DNA from: CAVRIA01 sp963721115
Lineage (GTDB): Bacteria > Desulfobacterota > Binatia > HRBIN30 > CADEER01
Assembly: GCA_963721115.1 (NCBI GenBank)
Contig: CAVRIA010000008.1
Location: 496,001 to 560,000 of the forward strand
DNA length: 64,000 bases
Direction: 5' to 3'
Position numbers and translations under genes: made by a program
Shown here: positions 7,753 to 16,825 of the stretch, in pieces
Position numbering within the stretch: position 1 is the first letter of the stretch
Layout: every line of letters begins with the position of its first letter
Notes under the pieces: model-generated
What the model saw: the letters and a program-made list of their open reading frames with translations, nothing else
Database searches by the model: none
What the model was told of the DNA's origin: nothing

Positions 7753-8871
7753 ATGATCATCGTGATGAAGGCGGACGTCCTGCCGGACTCCACCGAGGTC
7801 CAGGACGTGGTTCGGCGCGCCGAGCGCTATCCGAACGTGCGCGCCGAGGTACGCAAGATCCAGGGCGCGACGCGGGTGCTGACCGAGGTCTACCTCCTCG
7901 GCTCGACGGCCACGATCCCGCAGGAGTCGTTCGAGGAGTTCCAGGCGGTCGAGAAGGTCATCCGCATCCGCGAGCGTTACCGGGCCATCGGGCGCCACGA
8001 GGGGCAGGCGGAGGCGGTCGGGTTCGAGTACCAGGGCCTGCAGTTCAGCCAGGATACGTTCCACCTCTTCCCGGGCCTGTGCGCGGTGGACTCACCCGAG
8101 AACACGGAGGCGATGTTCCGCGCTCTCGCGGAGCACGGAATCGTCACTACCCGGGCGGGGGCCTACAAGCCGCGAACCAGCCCCTACGACTTCCAGGGAC
8201 ACGGGAAGGCGTGCCTGCCGTACGTCTTCGAGCTGGCCGGCAAGTACGGGATCAAGGTCATCTCCATGGAGATCACGCACGAGTCGCACCTGGACGAGAT
8301 CCGCGCCGCGCTCCAGTCGTCCGGGCAAGCGACCGGGGTGATGCTCCAGATCGGCACCCGCAACGCGCAGAACTTCGAGCTGCTCAAGGCAGTTGGCCAG
8401 CAGGCCGACTTCCCCGTCCTGTTCAAACGCGGCATGGGCATCACCCTCGAAGAATCGCTCAACGCGTGCGAGTACCTCGCCACCAGCGGCAATCACCGCA
8501 TCGTCTTCTGCCTGCGCGGCATGAAGACGAACCTCGGCGATCCGCACCGCAACTTCGTCGACTTCGCGCACGTCCCGGTCGTCCGCCGGCTCACCCGCCT
8601 GCCGGTGTGCATCGACCCGTCGCACGCGGTGGGCAAGAAGCTGGTGGCGCCGGACGGGCTGCTCGACATCCTGCACGTCACCGCGCAGGGGATCGTCGCC
8701 GGGGCGAACATGGTCCTCGTCGACTTCCATCCCAAGCCGGAGGAGGCGCTGTGCGACGGCCCCCAGGCTCTCCTCCTCGAGGAGCTCGAGCACTTCCTGC
8801 GCGACGCCGAGCTGGTCCGGCGCACCTACGAGGAGCGGCTGCGCCTGCACGAGCAGATGATGGGCGGGTGA
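7753..8871 (+). CDS. aroF: 3-deoxy-7-phosphoheptulonate synthase (DAHP synthase), type I-beta
   Basis: First enzyme of the shikimate pathway; condenses phosphoenolpyruvate with erythrose 4-phosphate. The N-terminal ~85 residues (MIIVMKADVLPDSTEVQDVV) form the ferredoxin-like extension typical of this subtype, often a regulatory domain. The TIM-barrel follows with the signature RAGAYKPRTSPYDFQGHG, the QIGTRNAQNFELLKAVG strand and the C-terminal CIDPSHAVG. The length of 372 aa is normal for the form with an N-terminal extension. The only unusual feature is the phosphotransferase 22 bp downstream, probably cotranscribed, which has no known link to the shikimate pathway. Confidence 0.93.
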   Translation: MIIVMKADVLPDSTEVQDVVRRAERYPNVRAEVRKIQGATRVLTEVYLLGSTATIPQESFEEFQAVEKVIRIRERYRAIGRHEGQAEAVGFEYQGLQFSQDTFHLFPGLCAVDSPENTEAMFRALAEHGIVTTRAGAYKPRTSPYDFQGHGKACLPYVFELAGKYGIKVISMEITHESHLDEIRAALQSSGQATGVMLQIGTRNAQNFELLKAVGQQADFPVLFKRGMGITLEESLNACEYLATSGNHRIVFCLRGMKTNLGDPHRNFVDFAHVPVVRRLTRLPVCIDPSHAVGKKLVAPDGLLDILHVTAQGIVAGANMVLVDFHPKPEEALCDGPQALLLEELEHFLRDAELVRRTYEERLRLHEQMMGG

Positions 8872-8893
8872 CGCCGGCTCTCCCGTCGCGGCG

Positions 8894-9931
8894 ATGCGCT
8901 CACCGGTTCCCCTCGACGACGCGACCGTCGGCGACTACCTGCGCCGCACCGGCATCGCGCCGCCCGGCGTCGAGCTGAGCGTCGCGCCGGCGGGCGACGG
9001 CAACATCAACTGGGTGCGGCGCGCCCGCGCGGCGGACGGGCGCTCGTGGATCGTCAAGCAGGCGCGACCCGCCCTGGAGCGATTTCCCCAGTATCGCGCC
9101 AGCACCGAGCGCATCGTCTTCGAGGCGCGTTACTTCGAGCTGACCCGGCCCCTCGACGGCGAGGGGGTGTGCCCGCGCGTGCTGCTCTTCGACGCCGAGG
9201 CGCGCGTGCTGGTACTGGAGGACCTCGGCGCCGCCGAGCGCCTGGACGACCACCTGGCGCGCGGCGCCGACGCGACCGCGGCGCTGCGCACGCTGGGCTC
9301 GTTTCTCGGCCGCGCGCACGCGGCGCTGCGCGGTCCCGATCTGGGGGAGCGATTTCGCAACGACGAGATGCGCCGCCTGCACGGCGATCACATCTTCCGG
9401 CTGCCCTTCCAGCCCAACGACTTCGAGCTCTCGGCGCCGGTCCGCGCCCGGGCCGAGCGGCTGTGGGCGGACGCCGAGCTGTGCGACGTCGCGGCGCGCG
9501 CCTACGCCCGCTACCTGCGCCCGCAGGGGGCGCTGCTGCACGGCGACGTGCAGGCCGGTAACGTGTTGCTGCCCTCCTCCGGCCCGAAGCTGCTCGACGC
9601 CGAGATCGCCCACATCGGCGATCCGGCCTTCGACGCCGGCACCCTGCTCGCTCACCTTCTGCTGCCCGCCGTCGCCTCCGGCGCGACCGCCCGCGCTCGG
9701 GCTCCTTCCCGTGCTCTCTGGTCGGCCTACCGCGCCGCGCACGGTGCCGACGGTTGCCCGCTCTTCGCGGACGTCGCGCTCTACGCGGGAATCGAGATGA
9801 TGCGCCGCACCATCGGCGCCGCCCGCGTGCGCGCCGTCGCGCCTCCCGAAGCCGCGCTCGCCGTCGTCACCGTCGCCGAGCGCCTGATGCGCCGCCCGCC
9901 CGCCGCCGTCGAAGATCTCCTCGACCGCTGA
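8894..9931 (+). CDS. Small-molecule kinase, methylthioribose-kinase-like
   Basis: Protein-kinase-fold phosphotransferase of the APH/choline kinase group. Visible motifs are a phosphate loop GDGNINWV (about residue 36), the ATP-binding Lys in WIVKQA, the family-specific LHGDHIFRLPF, the catalytic loop HGDVQAGNVLL and the metal-binding DAEIAHIGDPAFD. RASTERIVFEARY and LHGDHIF resemble 5-methylthioribose kinase (MtnK). No methionine-salvage partner (mtnA, mtnB) lies nearby, and the gene follows aroF instead, so the substrate may differ. The length of 345 aa is shorter than typical MtnK (about 400). It overlaps or abuts the following MFS gene. Confidence 0.78.
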   Translation: MRSPVPLDDATVGDYLRRTGIAPPGVELSVAPAGDGNINWVRRARAADGRSWIVKQARPALERFPQYRASTERIVFEARYFELTRPLDGEGVCPRVLLFDAEARVLVLEDLGAAERLDDHLARGADATAALRTLGSFLGRAHAALRGPDLGERFRNDEMRRLHGDHIFRLPFQPNDFELSAPVRARAERLWADAELCDVAARAYARYLRPQGALLHGDVQAGNVLLPSSGPKLLDAEIAHIGDPAFDAGTLLAHLLLPAVASGATARARAPSRALWSAYRAAHGADGCPLFADVALYAGIEMMRRTIGAARVRAVAPPEAALAVVTVAERLMRRPPAAVEDLLDR

Positions 9932-9976
9932 GTGCGCTGGGTTGGCGCGCCGATTGTGGTACGAGGTCGGGCTCCG

Positions 9977-11197
9977 ATGCTGGCCAACTTCGTACCTCGC
10001 GATCTCGATCGGCGCCTGGTGGTGTTCTCCTGCGCGTCGATGGTGCTGATGCTCGGCGCCGGGATCATCTCTCCCATCCTGCCGCTCTACGCCGACACCT
10101 TCGGCGTCTCCTACACAGGCGCCGGCGCGCTGGTGTCGGCCTTCGCCCTGGGGCGCCTGCTCTTCGACTACTTGGGGGGCATCCTGTCGGATCGGGTCTC
10201 GGCCCGCCTCATGGCGGCCGGCGGGGCGGCGCTGACCGCCGTCGCGTCGCTGCTCTGCGGCCTGGCGGGCAGCTTCTCCTGGCTCATCGTCTACCGCACG
10301 CTGGAGGGAATCGGGTCGGCATTCTACGTCACCACGGCGATGTCCTTCATCACGCGCACCGTGCAGCCGGCGGGTATGGGCCGCGCCATGAGCTTCTACC
10401 AGGGGATGCTCCTGCTCGGCGTCTCGTTCGGCCCCGGCGTGGGCGGGTACATCGCGCACGTCGCCGGCCTGCGCGCGCCGTTCTTCGCCTACGCCGGCCT
10501 CAGCGCGCTGGTGGCGGTAACGGCCGGGAAGATGGTCGGCGACATGCCGCCCGCCCATTTCGTCTCCGGCGAGCGCGGGGGAACCGTCCGCGAGATCCTG
10601 CGCGACCGGACCTTCGTCTTCGCCCTGCTGTTGACCGCTCTGATCTTCATCACCCGCGCCGGCCTGCGCCTCAACCTGATCCCTCTCTTCGCCCATCTGG
10701 TGGTGGGCCTGAACGAGTTCTGGATCGGCATCGTGCTGACCGCCACGGCCTTCGTCAACTTCCTGGTCCTGTGGCACGCGGGAAGCCTGATCGACCGGCA
10801 CGGCCGGCGGCGCGTCGTGCTGCCGATGCTGGCGGCCACGGCGATCATCGTGGCGGCGTTCCCGTGGGCGAACACCTTCTGGCGGCTGATGCTCGACGCC
10901 GGACTGCTCGGCGGGGTTCTCGGATATCTGGCCCCGGCGCCGGCCGCGATCATCGCCGACGTGACGCCGCCGGCGATGAGCGGACGGGCGATGGGCATCT
11001 ACCGCATGGCCGCCGACCTGGGATTGCTGGTCGGCCCCCTCCTCTTCGGGGCCATCGCCAGCGGCTTCGGCTTCGCCGCCGCCTTCGGGTGGGGCGCCCT
11101 GCTCGCCGGCCTCACCTTCGCGTTCGGCCTGCGCAGCCGCGAGACCCTGCACGGCCATGGCGCCGTCTCGTCTCGCAGCGGCGCGATGGCGTCCTGA
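9977..11197 (+). CDS. MFS transporter
   Basis: Major facilitator superfamily permease with about 12 hydrophobic segments in 406 residues. The loop between helices 2 and 3 carries the DYLGGILSDRVSARLM version of the MFS signature, repeated in the second half as HAGSLIDRHGRRRVVL. I chose ATG 9977 (MLANFVPRDLDRR); an in-frame GTG at 9932, immediately after the kinase stop, would add 15 residues. The gene probably belongs to the aroF-kinase transcription unit. The substrate is unknown; relatives are usually drug or sugar exporters. Confidence 0.85.
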   Translation: MLANFVPRDLDRRLVVFSCASMVLMLGAGIISPILPLYADTFGVSYTGAGALVSAFALGRLLFDYLGGILSDRVSARLMAAGGAALTAVASLLCGLAGSFSWLIVYRTLEGIGSAFYVTTAMSFITRTVQPAGMGRAMSFYQGMLLLGVSFGPGVGGYIAHVAGLRAPFFAYAGLSALVAVTAGKMVGDMPPAHFVSGERGGTVREILRDRTFVFALLLTALIFITRAGLRLNLIPLFAHLVVGLNEFWIGIVLTATAFVNFLVLWHAGSLIDRHGRRRVVLPMLAATAIIVAAFPWANTFWRLMLDAGLLGGVLGYLAPAPAAIIADVTPPAMSGRAMGIYRMAADLGLLVGPLLFGAIASGFGFAAAFGWGALLAGLTFAFGLRSRETLHGHGAVSSRSGAMAS

Positions 11198-11265
11198 ACG
11201 CCGCGGCTTGACGCGGCGGAAGAGCGGCCGGCAGACTTCATCCCGAAGACGAGGACGGCAGCGAC

Positions 11266-11760
11266 GTGCGAGACGATCTGATCAGGGGTTTCGCCTCCCT
11301 CAGCACCGGAATCTACGTGATGACGGTGCGCGAGGGCGAGCACCGCCACGGCATGTCCTCCTCCTGGGTGACGCAGGTATCGGCCACGCCGCCGCTGCTG
11401 GCCGCGGCGGTCGATCGAAAGCACTTCACGCACGACATCGTGGCGCGCAGCGGGCACTTCGCGCTCAACGTCGTCGGCGAGACGGGGAAGCATCTCGAGG
11501 ATTACTTCTACTCCGCCTCGTCGCGGCGGCCCGACAATCTGGCGGGGATCGCCCAGGAGGATTCGCCGCGTGGTCTGCCGTTGCTGCGCGACGCCCTGGT
11601 GAGCCTGGAGTGCGCCGTGCGCGAGACCCACGCAGCCGGCGACCACTCGCTGTTCGTCGCCGAGGTCACTCACGTGGTCTGGCGCGGGGGAGACCGGCCG
11701 ATGACGTCGCGCGATCTCGAGTACGTCTACGTCGGCGAGGTGGTGAAGCGGCCGTCCTGA
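11266..11760 (+). CDS. Flavin reductase-like FMN-binding protein
   Basis: Split-barrel FMN-binding protein of the HpaC/flavin reductase family (164 aa). Such proteins supply reduced flavin to a monooxygenase partner or act as flavin reductases. The start GTG at 11266 opens the conserved MRDDLIRGFASLSTGIYVMT. GMSSSWVTQVSATPPLLAAAV is the flavin-binding strand-turn-strand typical of the family, and HFALNVVGE lies in the second half of the barrel. No monooxygenase partner is adjacent. Confidence 0.87.
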   Translation: MRDDLIRGFASLSTGIYVMTVREGEHRHGMSSSWVTQVSATPPLLAAAVDRKHFTHDIVARSGHFALNVVGETGKHLEDYFYSASSRRPDNLAGIAQEDSPRGLPLLRDALVSLECAVRETHAAGDHSLFVAEVTHVVWRGGDRPMTSRDLEYVYVGEVVKRPS

Positions 11761-11891
11761 CCATCTCGCCTGAAGTGGACCTCGGGGCTCGCTCGCGCTA
11801 TGCAACCAGGATTCGCCAGGTAGGCGATCGGGCTCCACCGCGCCGCTCTCCGCGGCGCGGCTCACCCCAGTCAGTGACGACAGAGGCATCG

Positions 11892-12764
11892 ATGACAGCC
11901 AACGATCTCGCCCGCGACACGGCCGTGACCCGCCTCAAGGCGGCGCCGGGGTGGTATACGGCCAGCCTCCCCGATGCCTGGGACTTCCGCACTCCGTCCG
12001 GCGGTGCCCTCATGACGGTCGCCATGCGCGCGATGCAGGAGGAGCTGGCGGATCCCGATCTGCGGCCGCTCTCGGCCAATACGCATTTCTGTACGCCCGT
12101 GCCCGCCGGACCGCTCGAGGTCCGCGTCGAGGTCCTGCGCCACGGCGGCGCCGCGGCGCAGCTGCGCGCCCAGCTCTCCTCGACGACGATGCCCGGCCCC
12201 GGCCTGGAGGTCAGCGCGACGTTCGCGCGCCGGCGCGAGGGCTTCGATCTGATCGATACCTCGCCGCCCGACGTGGCGGGGCCGGACGACCTGCCGCCGG
12301 TGGAGGACCTACCGGGCCTCGATCTCGGCGAGCGGCCGCGCTTCTTTCGCAACCTCGACTGTCGGATCGCGCTCGGCCACCCGTGGTGGACGGGCGACTG
12401 GGAGCCCGGGCCGGCGCGCATCGCCCGCTGGTTCCGCTACAAGATTCCGCAGCGGCTGGCGGACGGCCACTTCGATCCTCTGGCCATTCCGCCCATCGCC
12501 GACACCATGCCTCCGGCGTTGATCCAGAAGCTCGGCCCCAAGCACCCGCCCTTCTTCGCGCCGAGCCTCGACCTGACGGTGCACTTCCTCGAGCAGACGC
12601 GCTCGCAGTGGATCCTCGCCAACGTCCACGCCCGGCGGGCGCTGGCCGGGTACGCCACCGCCGAGGTCGAGATCTGGGACGACGGCGGACATCTGCTCGC
12701 CTTCGCCACGCAGATGATGTTCCTGCGAAGCGTCCCCGAAACCTTCCGGCCGCGCACCGCATGA
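11892..12764 (+). CDS. Double hot-dog acyl-CoA thioesterase-like protein
   Basis: A 290-residue protein resembling the TesB-like thioesterase family, which hydrolyses acyl-CoA. Two hot-dog halves are suggested: residues ~15-115 (GWYTASLPDAWDFRTPSGGA, LSANTHFCTPVPAGPLEV) and ~160-285 (SLDLTVHFLEQTRSQWILAN, ALAGYATAEVEIWDDGGHLL). The C-terminal half has the WDDGG-LLA pattern seen at the end of this family. The ATG at 11892 starts the conserved region. The specific acyl substrate is not readable. Confidence 0.8.
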   Translation: MTANDLARDTAVTRLKAAPGWYTASLPDAWDFRTPSGGALMTVAMRAMQEELADPDLRPLSANTHFCTPVPAGPLEVRVEVLRHGGAAAQLRAQLSSTTMPGPGLEVSATFARRREGFDLIDTSPPDVAGPDDLPPVEDLPGLDLGERPRFFRNLDCRIALGHPWWTGDWEPGPARIARWFRYKIPQRLADGHFDPLAIPPIADTMPPALIQKLGPKHPPFFAPSLDLTVHFLEQTRSQWILANVHARRALAGYATAEVEIWDDGGHLLAFATQMMFLRSVPETFRPRTA

Positions 12765-12899
12765 CACCGCCGGAACCGATGTGCCGCCTTCCCCGAGGCG
12801 AGGCAGGAGCCGATCGCGCCGGCCGGAGTCGGACGTCGACCTGTCTTTTGCTCCGACACTTGTTATGAGTCGGGGGATATCGTTCGGTCCGGTCGTCGC

Positions 12900-13658
12900 A
12901 TGCAAGAGAGCCCGAGCATTCATCTGTCCGTGGTCATTCCCGCCTACAACGAGGATCTGCGCCTGCCGCAGACCCTGACGGACGTCCTCCGTTATCTCGA
13001 GGGGCAGAGCTACGCGTCCGAGGTGATCGTCGTCGACGACGGCTCGACCGACGACACGGCGCGGGCGGTGAACGAATGGGCGCGCGGGGCGATCCCGCTG
13101 CGTCTGATCGGCCAGCCGGACGGGGTCAATCACGGCAAGGGGGCGGCGGTGCGGCGCGGCATGAGAGAGGCGACCGGTCGCTTCCGCCTCTTCATGGACG
13201 CCGACAACTCGACGACGATCGACCACCTGGAGCGGTTCTGGCCATTCTTCGACGAGGGGTACGACATCGTGATCGGTTCGCGCGACGTGCGCGGCGCGCA
13301 CATCGGCGTGCGCCAGCCGTGGTACAAGGAGCTGGCCGGAGACCTCGGCAATCTGGTCATCCGCGCCACGGCCGTGCCCGGAATCTACGACACGCAGGCG
13401 GGCTTCAAGGTCTTCACCGGCACGTGCATCGAGGACATTCTGCCCGATCTGACAATCGACCGATGGGGCTTCGACGTCGAGCTGCTCGTCGCCGCGCGCT
13501 GCCGCGGCTATCGGGTGAAGGAAGTCCCCATCAACTGGGTCAACGCCGCCAACAGCAAGGTGCGCGCGCTCACGTACTTCGAGGTCCTCGGCGAGGTGTG
13601 GCGCGTGCGCCGCAACCGCAAGGCGGGCCGCTACGGAGGCCGCGAGTCCAAAGCCTGA
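12900..13658 (+). CDS. Family 2 glycosyltransferase, dolichyl-phosphate glucosyltransferase-like
   Basis: GT-A-fold transferase of 252 residues resembling Alg5-type polyprenyl-phosphate glycosyltransferases. Visible are VVIPAYNED (strand 1), VIVVDDGSTDDT (nucleotide binding), the metal-binding DADN (LFMDADNSTTID) and the family's DTQAGFKVFTG plus DRWGFDVELLVAAR region. No C-terminal membrane helices are present, unlike GtrB-type proteins. It most likely charges a lipid-phosphate carrier with a sugar at the cytoplasmic face. A family 39 transferase 3.2 kb downstream is the kind of enzyme that uses such donors. Confidence 0.88.
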   Translation: MQESPSIHLSVVIPAYNEDLRLPQTLTDVLRYLEGQSYASEVIVVDDGSTDDTARAVNEWARGAIPLRLIGQPDGVNHGKGAAVRRGMREATGRFRLFMDADNSTTIDHLERFWPFFDEGYDIVIGSRDVRGAHIGVRQPWYKELAGDLGNLVIRATAVPGIYDTQAGFKVFTGTCIEDILPDLTIDRWGFDVELLVAARCRGYRVKEVPINWVNAANSKVRALTYFEVLGEVWRVRRNRKAGRYGGRESKA

Positions 13659-13697
13659 AAACAACGCGGGCTAGCGGTCCGTTGCAAAGGCTGAGGG

Positions 13698-13781
13698 CCC
13701 TTCGACGAGCTCAGGGCGAGCGGAAAAGTCCTTTGAAATCAGGGCGGGGTTCCGCTCATGCTGAGCCTGTCGAAGCATCGG
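13698..13781. repeat. Intergenic inverted repeat (CCCTTCGAC...GCTCAGG type)
   Basis: The left arm, about 13698-13724 (CCCTTCGACGAGCTCAGGGC), pairs imperfectly with the right arm at about 13750-13781 (GCTGAGCCTGTCGAAGC). It matches the widely dispersed intergenic palindrome seen in many bacterial genomes. It lies between a glycosyltransferase and a convergent small gene and could help end transcription from both sides. Confidence 0.7.
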
Positions 13782-13787
13782 GTGGGC

Positions 13788-13982
13788 CTAAGCTTTCGAC
13801 TGCGGCGCGCCGGCTTCCGTCGCGGGCGGCGACGCGTAGAGGCGTTCGACCCACTGCTTGAACCAGCGCGGGCGGGCGATGATCACATAGGCGAGCCCGA
13901 ACGCCGTCAGCGGAAGGGCGACCGCGACCAGATCGACGGCGATGAGCGCCAGCGCCAGAACGACTCGTTGCATCCACGTCAT
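13788..13982 (-). CDS. Small membrane protein, unknown function
   Basis: A 64-residue protein, MTWMQRVVLALALIAVDLVA onward, with one long hydrophobic region (residues ~5-38) that can form one or two membrane helices and a charged tail (RPRWFKQWVERLY). GGGAGGAACC lies about 10 nt before the ATG, which supports translation. No family was recognised. It is divergent from the M48 protease gene. Confidence 0.55.
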   Translation of the reverse strand: MTWMQRVVLALALIAVDLVAVALPLTAFGLAYVIIARPRWFKQWVERLYASPPATEAGAPQSKA

Positions 13983-14100
13983 GAGCCCGATGGTTCCTCC
14001 CGGTTTGCCGCGATTCTGATTCTACCGCGCCGCGGCGGCGATCGACAGCGCTCCTGTGGGACCCTTGACGCGCCGACTCCGGCGTGAGAGCGAATCTGCC

Positions 14101-15429
14101 ATGCGCGCCCAGGAGCGCCTCACTGCGGTGGCATTGTGCCTGCTCGTGCTGGCCGGCTGCGCCGCGGAGCTCGCCGGCGACCGGCTGCGAGAATACTCGA
14201 GACTCTCGAGCGGCGCGCTTCTGCCCGTCGAGCGCAAGGACTTCCCGGACGGCGACCCGCGCCGCGGTTCACCGAGCGTTCCCGGCTCGGCCATGTTGCG
14301 CGATGCGTCGATCGCCGACGACGGAGTCGCCGGTTTCGTCCGCCGGCACGGATTGCCGGACGGCATCGCGTTGCACTCGATGGCGCTGGAGATCCAGCTC
14401 GCCTACGTGGGAGAGGGCAAGCTGTACGTGCTACGCCACACCGCCCTGGAGGCGGTGACGCCGCGCGCCTGGAACTCGAGCAGCCTGGCGAGCGAGCGCA
14501 AGCTGAGCGAGGCCGAGATCGACCTGCTCGATCCCGAGCGGCGCATGGCGCGCCGAGTGGAGTCGACGCGCGTCTACATCGACGCCTACGCGCGTGTGCA
14601 TTCGGTCGGGCGCAAGGTCTTGCTGGCGTTGCCGACCGAGGCGGCGGGCGAGCCTGGGTACGACTTCGGCTTCCTCAGCACGCGGGTGAACGACGTGACC
14701 ATCCGGCTGTTCGATCTGCCAGCCGATTCGAGGGGCATCCTCGTCGCGTCGGTCGATCCGGAGGGCCCCTCGGCCGCGGCCCTGCAAGCGGGTGACCTGA
14801 TCGTGGAGATCGACGGGCAGCCGATCGGCGGCGGGTCGAAGTCGGCGGCGCCCCCCGGTCAGGCCCGTCACGTGAAGGTCGTGCGGGCGGGAAAGGAGCG
14901 AGAGCTCGCCCTGGCTCCCGAGACCTGGCCGTGGCGCGTGGTCTTCGTCACCCTCGACAGCCCCGAGCCCAACGCCTTCGCGGTCGAGGGCGCCGTCGCG
15001 GTCACCACCGGGCTGCTGGCGCTGCTGAAAAGCGACGACGAGCTGGCGGCGGCGATCGGCCACGAGCTCGGCCACATCACGCTCGGCCACGTCGAGCCGA
15101 AGGTGACGGTGGGAGGAGTGATCAAAGGCATCCTCGGCCTCGGCGTCCTCGTTCCCGCCGAGATCGCGCTGCCCGGCTCGGGGCAATTGATCGGCGCCCT
15201 GGTCCAAGGGGTGTCGAATCGCTTCAATCGCGACCAGGAGCGCGACGCCGACCGTCTCGGCGTGCGCTACGCCGCCGCGGCGGGGTACGATCCGCGCGGC
15301 ATGCTGATACTGATCGATCAGCTCCAAAAGGAGGCGCCGGTCGGCGCGATGGCGCAGTTCTTCAGCTCGCATCCCCCGTATCCGGAGAGGCGCGAGATCG
15401 TGAGCCAGGAGATCGCGGCGCTGCCGTGA
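14101..15429 (+). CDS. M48-family metalloprotease lipoprotein with PDZ domain
   Basis: Exported zinc protease anchored as a lipoprotein: the signal peptide ends in a lipobox (LLVLAGC, Cys 20 from the Met at 14101). A PDZ domain lies at about residues 212-263 (DPEGPSAAALQAGDLIVEID). The catalytic domain has HELGH (321-325), with the third zinc ligand Glu 380 in ERDADRLG. Periplasmic M48 lipoproteins (LoiP, YcaL, BepA) act in outer-membrane protein quality control, and a similar role is inferred here. The order, PDZ before the protease domain, is less common in M48. An in-frame ATG at 14056 would put charged residues before the signal peptide, so 14101 is preferred. Confidence 0.87.
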   Translation: MRAQERLTAVALCLLVLAGCAAELAGDRLREYSRLSSGALLPVERKDFPDGDPRRGSPSVPGSAMLRDASIADDGVAGFVRRHGLPDGIALHSMALEIQLAYVGEGKLYVLRHTALEAVTPRAWNSSSLASERKLSEAEIDLLDPERRMARRVESTRVYIDAYARVHSVGRKVLLALPTEAAGEPGYDFGFLSTRVNDVTIRLFDLPADSRGILVASVDPEGPSAAALQAGDLIVEIDGQPIGGGSKSAAPPGQARHVKVVRAGKERELALAPETWPWRVVFVTLDSPEPNAFAVEGAVAVTTGLLALLKSDDELAAAIGHELGHITLGHVEPKVTVGGVIKGILGLGVLVPAEIALPGSGQLIGALVQGVSNRFNRDQERDADRLGVRYAAAAGYDPRGMLILIDQLQKEAPVGAMAQFFSSHPPYPERREIVSQEIAALP

Positions 15430-15577
15430 AGACCGATCGAGCGGGTTACGGAGCGCGGTGCGGGGTTCGATGAAGTCGCGGCGCTCTGCCGATCACCGTC
15501 GGAACACGGCGCGTGGAGCACCATCGCCTTGAATTGGCTCTCGAGGCCTACTATCGGCTCCAGACCGGCGCGCGAAC

Positions 15578-16714
15578 ATGTTCAACATCATCCTGCTCGG
15601 CCTCACCTCGCTGTTCACCGATATCGCCAGCGAGATGGTGTACCCGCTCATCCCCTTCTTCCTCACGGTGCGGTTGGGAGCGAGCCCGGCGGTGCTCGGC
15701 CTGATCGAGGGTCTGGCGGAGAGCGTGGCGAGCCTGCTCAAAGTATTCTCCGGTCGTCTCTCCGATTACCTGCAGGAGCGCAAGAAGCTGACGATCGCCG
15801 GCTACACGTGCTCGGCGTTCGGCAAGCTTCTACTCGCTCTCGCGGCGGGATGGGGCATGGTGCTGGGAGCGAGGGTCGTCGATCGCGTCGGCAAAGGGAT
15901 CCGCACCGCGCCGCGCGACGCGCTGGTGGCGGACAGCGCCGGCGCCGGCCGCCACGGCCGGGCCTTCGGCCTGCACCGCGCCCTCGACAGCTTCGGTGCC
16001 GTGATCGGGGTGACGCTCGGCTACCTCTTCTTCACGCGCTACACCGGCGACTACACGCTCGTCTTCCTCTGGTCGCTCGTGCCGGCGGTGATCGCGGTGG
16101 CGCTGCTGCTGTTCGTGCGCGAGCCGAAGAAGCATGTGGCTTCGGCCGCGGCGGCGGCGGCATTCCGCTGGAGCGCGCTGCCGCGCCGGCTGCGTTGGTT
16201 TCTCATCGTCATCTTCCTCTTCACGCTCGGCAACTCGTCGAACACCTTCCTCCTGCTGCGCGCCCAGGATCTCGGCTACACGCCGGCGGACGTGATTCTG
16301 CTCTACCTGGTCTTCAACGCCGTCTACGCGCTGGCGTCGTACCCGGCCGGCTGGCTGTCGGACCACATCGGCCGCAAGACCCTGCTGGTCAGCGGCTACC
16401 TGTTCTACGGCGCCGTGTACCTCGGATTTGCCCTGTTGCATCCGTCGAATCACTTCTTGCTGTGGGGACTGTTCGGGCTCTACGGCCTCTACATGGGGGT
16501 CACCGAGGGAGTGGAGAAGGCGCTGGTCGCCGACCTCACGCCGGCTTCGCTGCGCGCCACCGGCATCGGGCTGCACGCCACTCTCGTCGGCGTCGGCCTG
16601 TTCCCGGCCTCCCTACTCGCCGGGCAGCTCTGGGAGCACGTCGGCCCCACGGCGGTCTTCTACTTCGGCGGCGCCATGGGCCTGAGCGCCGCGCTCGGCC
16701 TGCTGCTGCTCTGA
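15578..16714 (+). CDS. MFS transporter
   Basis: Major facilitator permease of 378 residues with about 12 hydrophobic segments. DRVGKGIRTAPRDALVAD after helix 4 is the strongly conserved signature of one bacterial MFS subgroup, and GWLSDHIGRKTLLVSG is the second-half signature loop. The gene begins close after the M48 protease (149 bp). The substrate is unknown. Confidence 0.87.
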   Translation: MFNIILLGLTSLFTDIASEMVYPLIPFFLTVRLGASPAVLGLIEGLAESVASLLKVFSGRLSDYLQERKKLTIAGYTCSAFGKLLLALAAGWGMVLGARVVDRVGKGIRTAPRDALVADSAGAGRHGRAFGLHRALDSFGAVIGVTLGYLFFTRYTGDYTLVFLWSLVPAVIAVALLLFVREPKKHVASAAAAAAFRWSALPRRLRWFLIVIFLFTLGNSSNTFLLLRAQDLGYTPADVILLYLVFNAVYALASYPAGWLSDHIGRKTLLVSGYLFYGAVYLGFALLHPSNHFLLWGLFGLYGLYMGVTEGVEKALVADLTPASLRATGIGLHATLVGVGLFPASLLAGQLWEHVGPTAVFYFGGAMGLSAALGLLLL

Positions 16715-16825
16715 GTCGCCCGTTCTCGCGCCACGGTCGTCGAGACGGGGAGCGTCGGACGAGAGCCGCGTTCGAGTTTGACGGGGAGTATCGCGAAAGA
16801 CTAGTTGACGGCCGTGCACGCGAGC

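Noticed and set aside
8900..11158. Open frame of 752 codons on the minus strand
   Set aside because: It lies opposite the kinase and MFS genes, has no domain and shows the Gly/Ala/Arg/Glu/His-rich bias of antisense frames in high-GC DNA.
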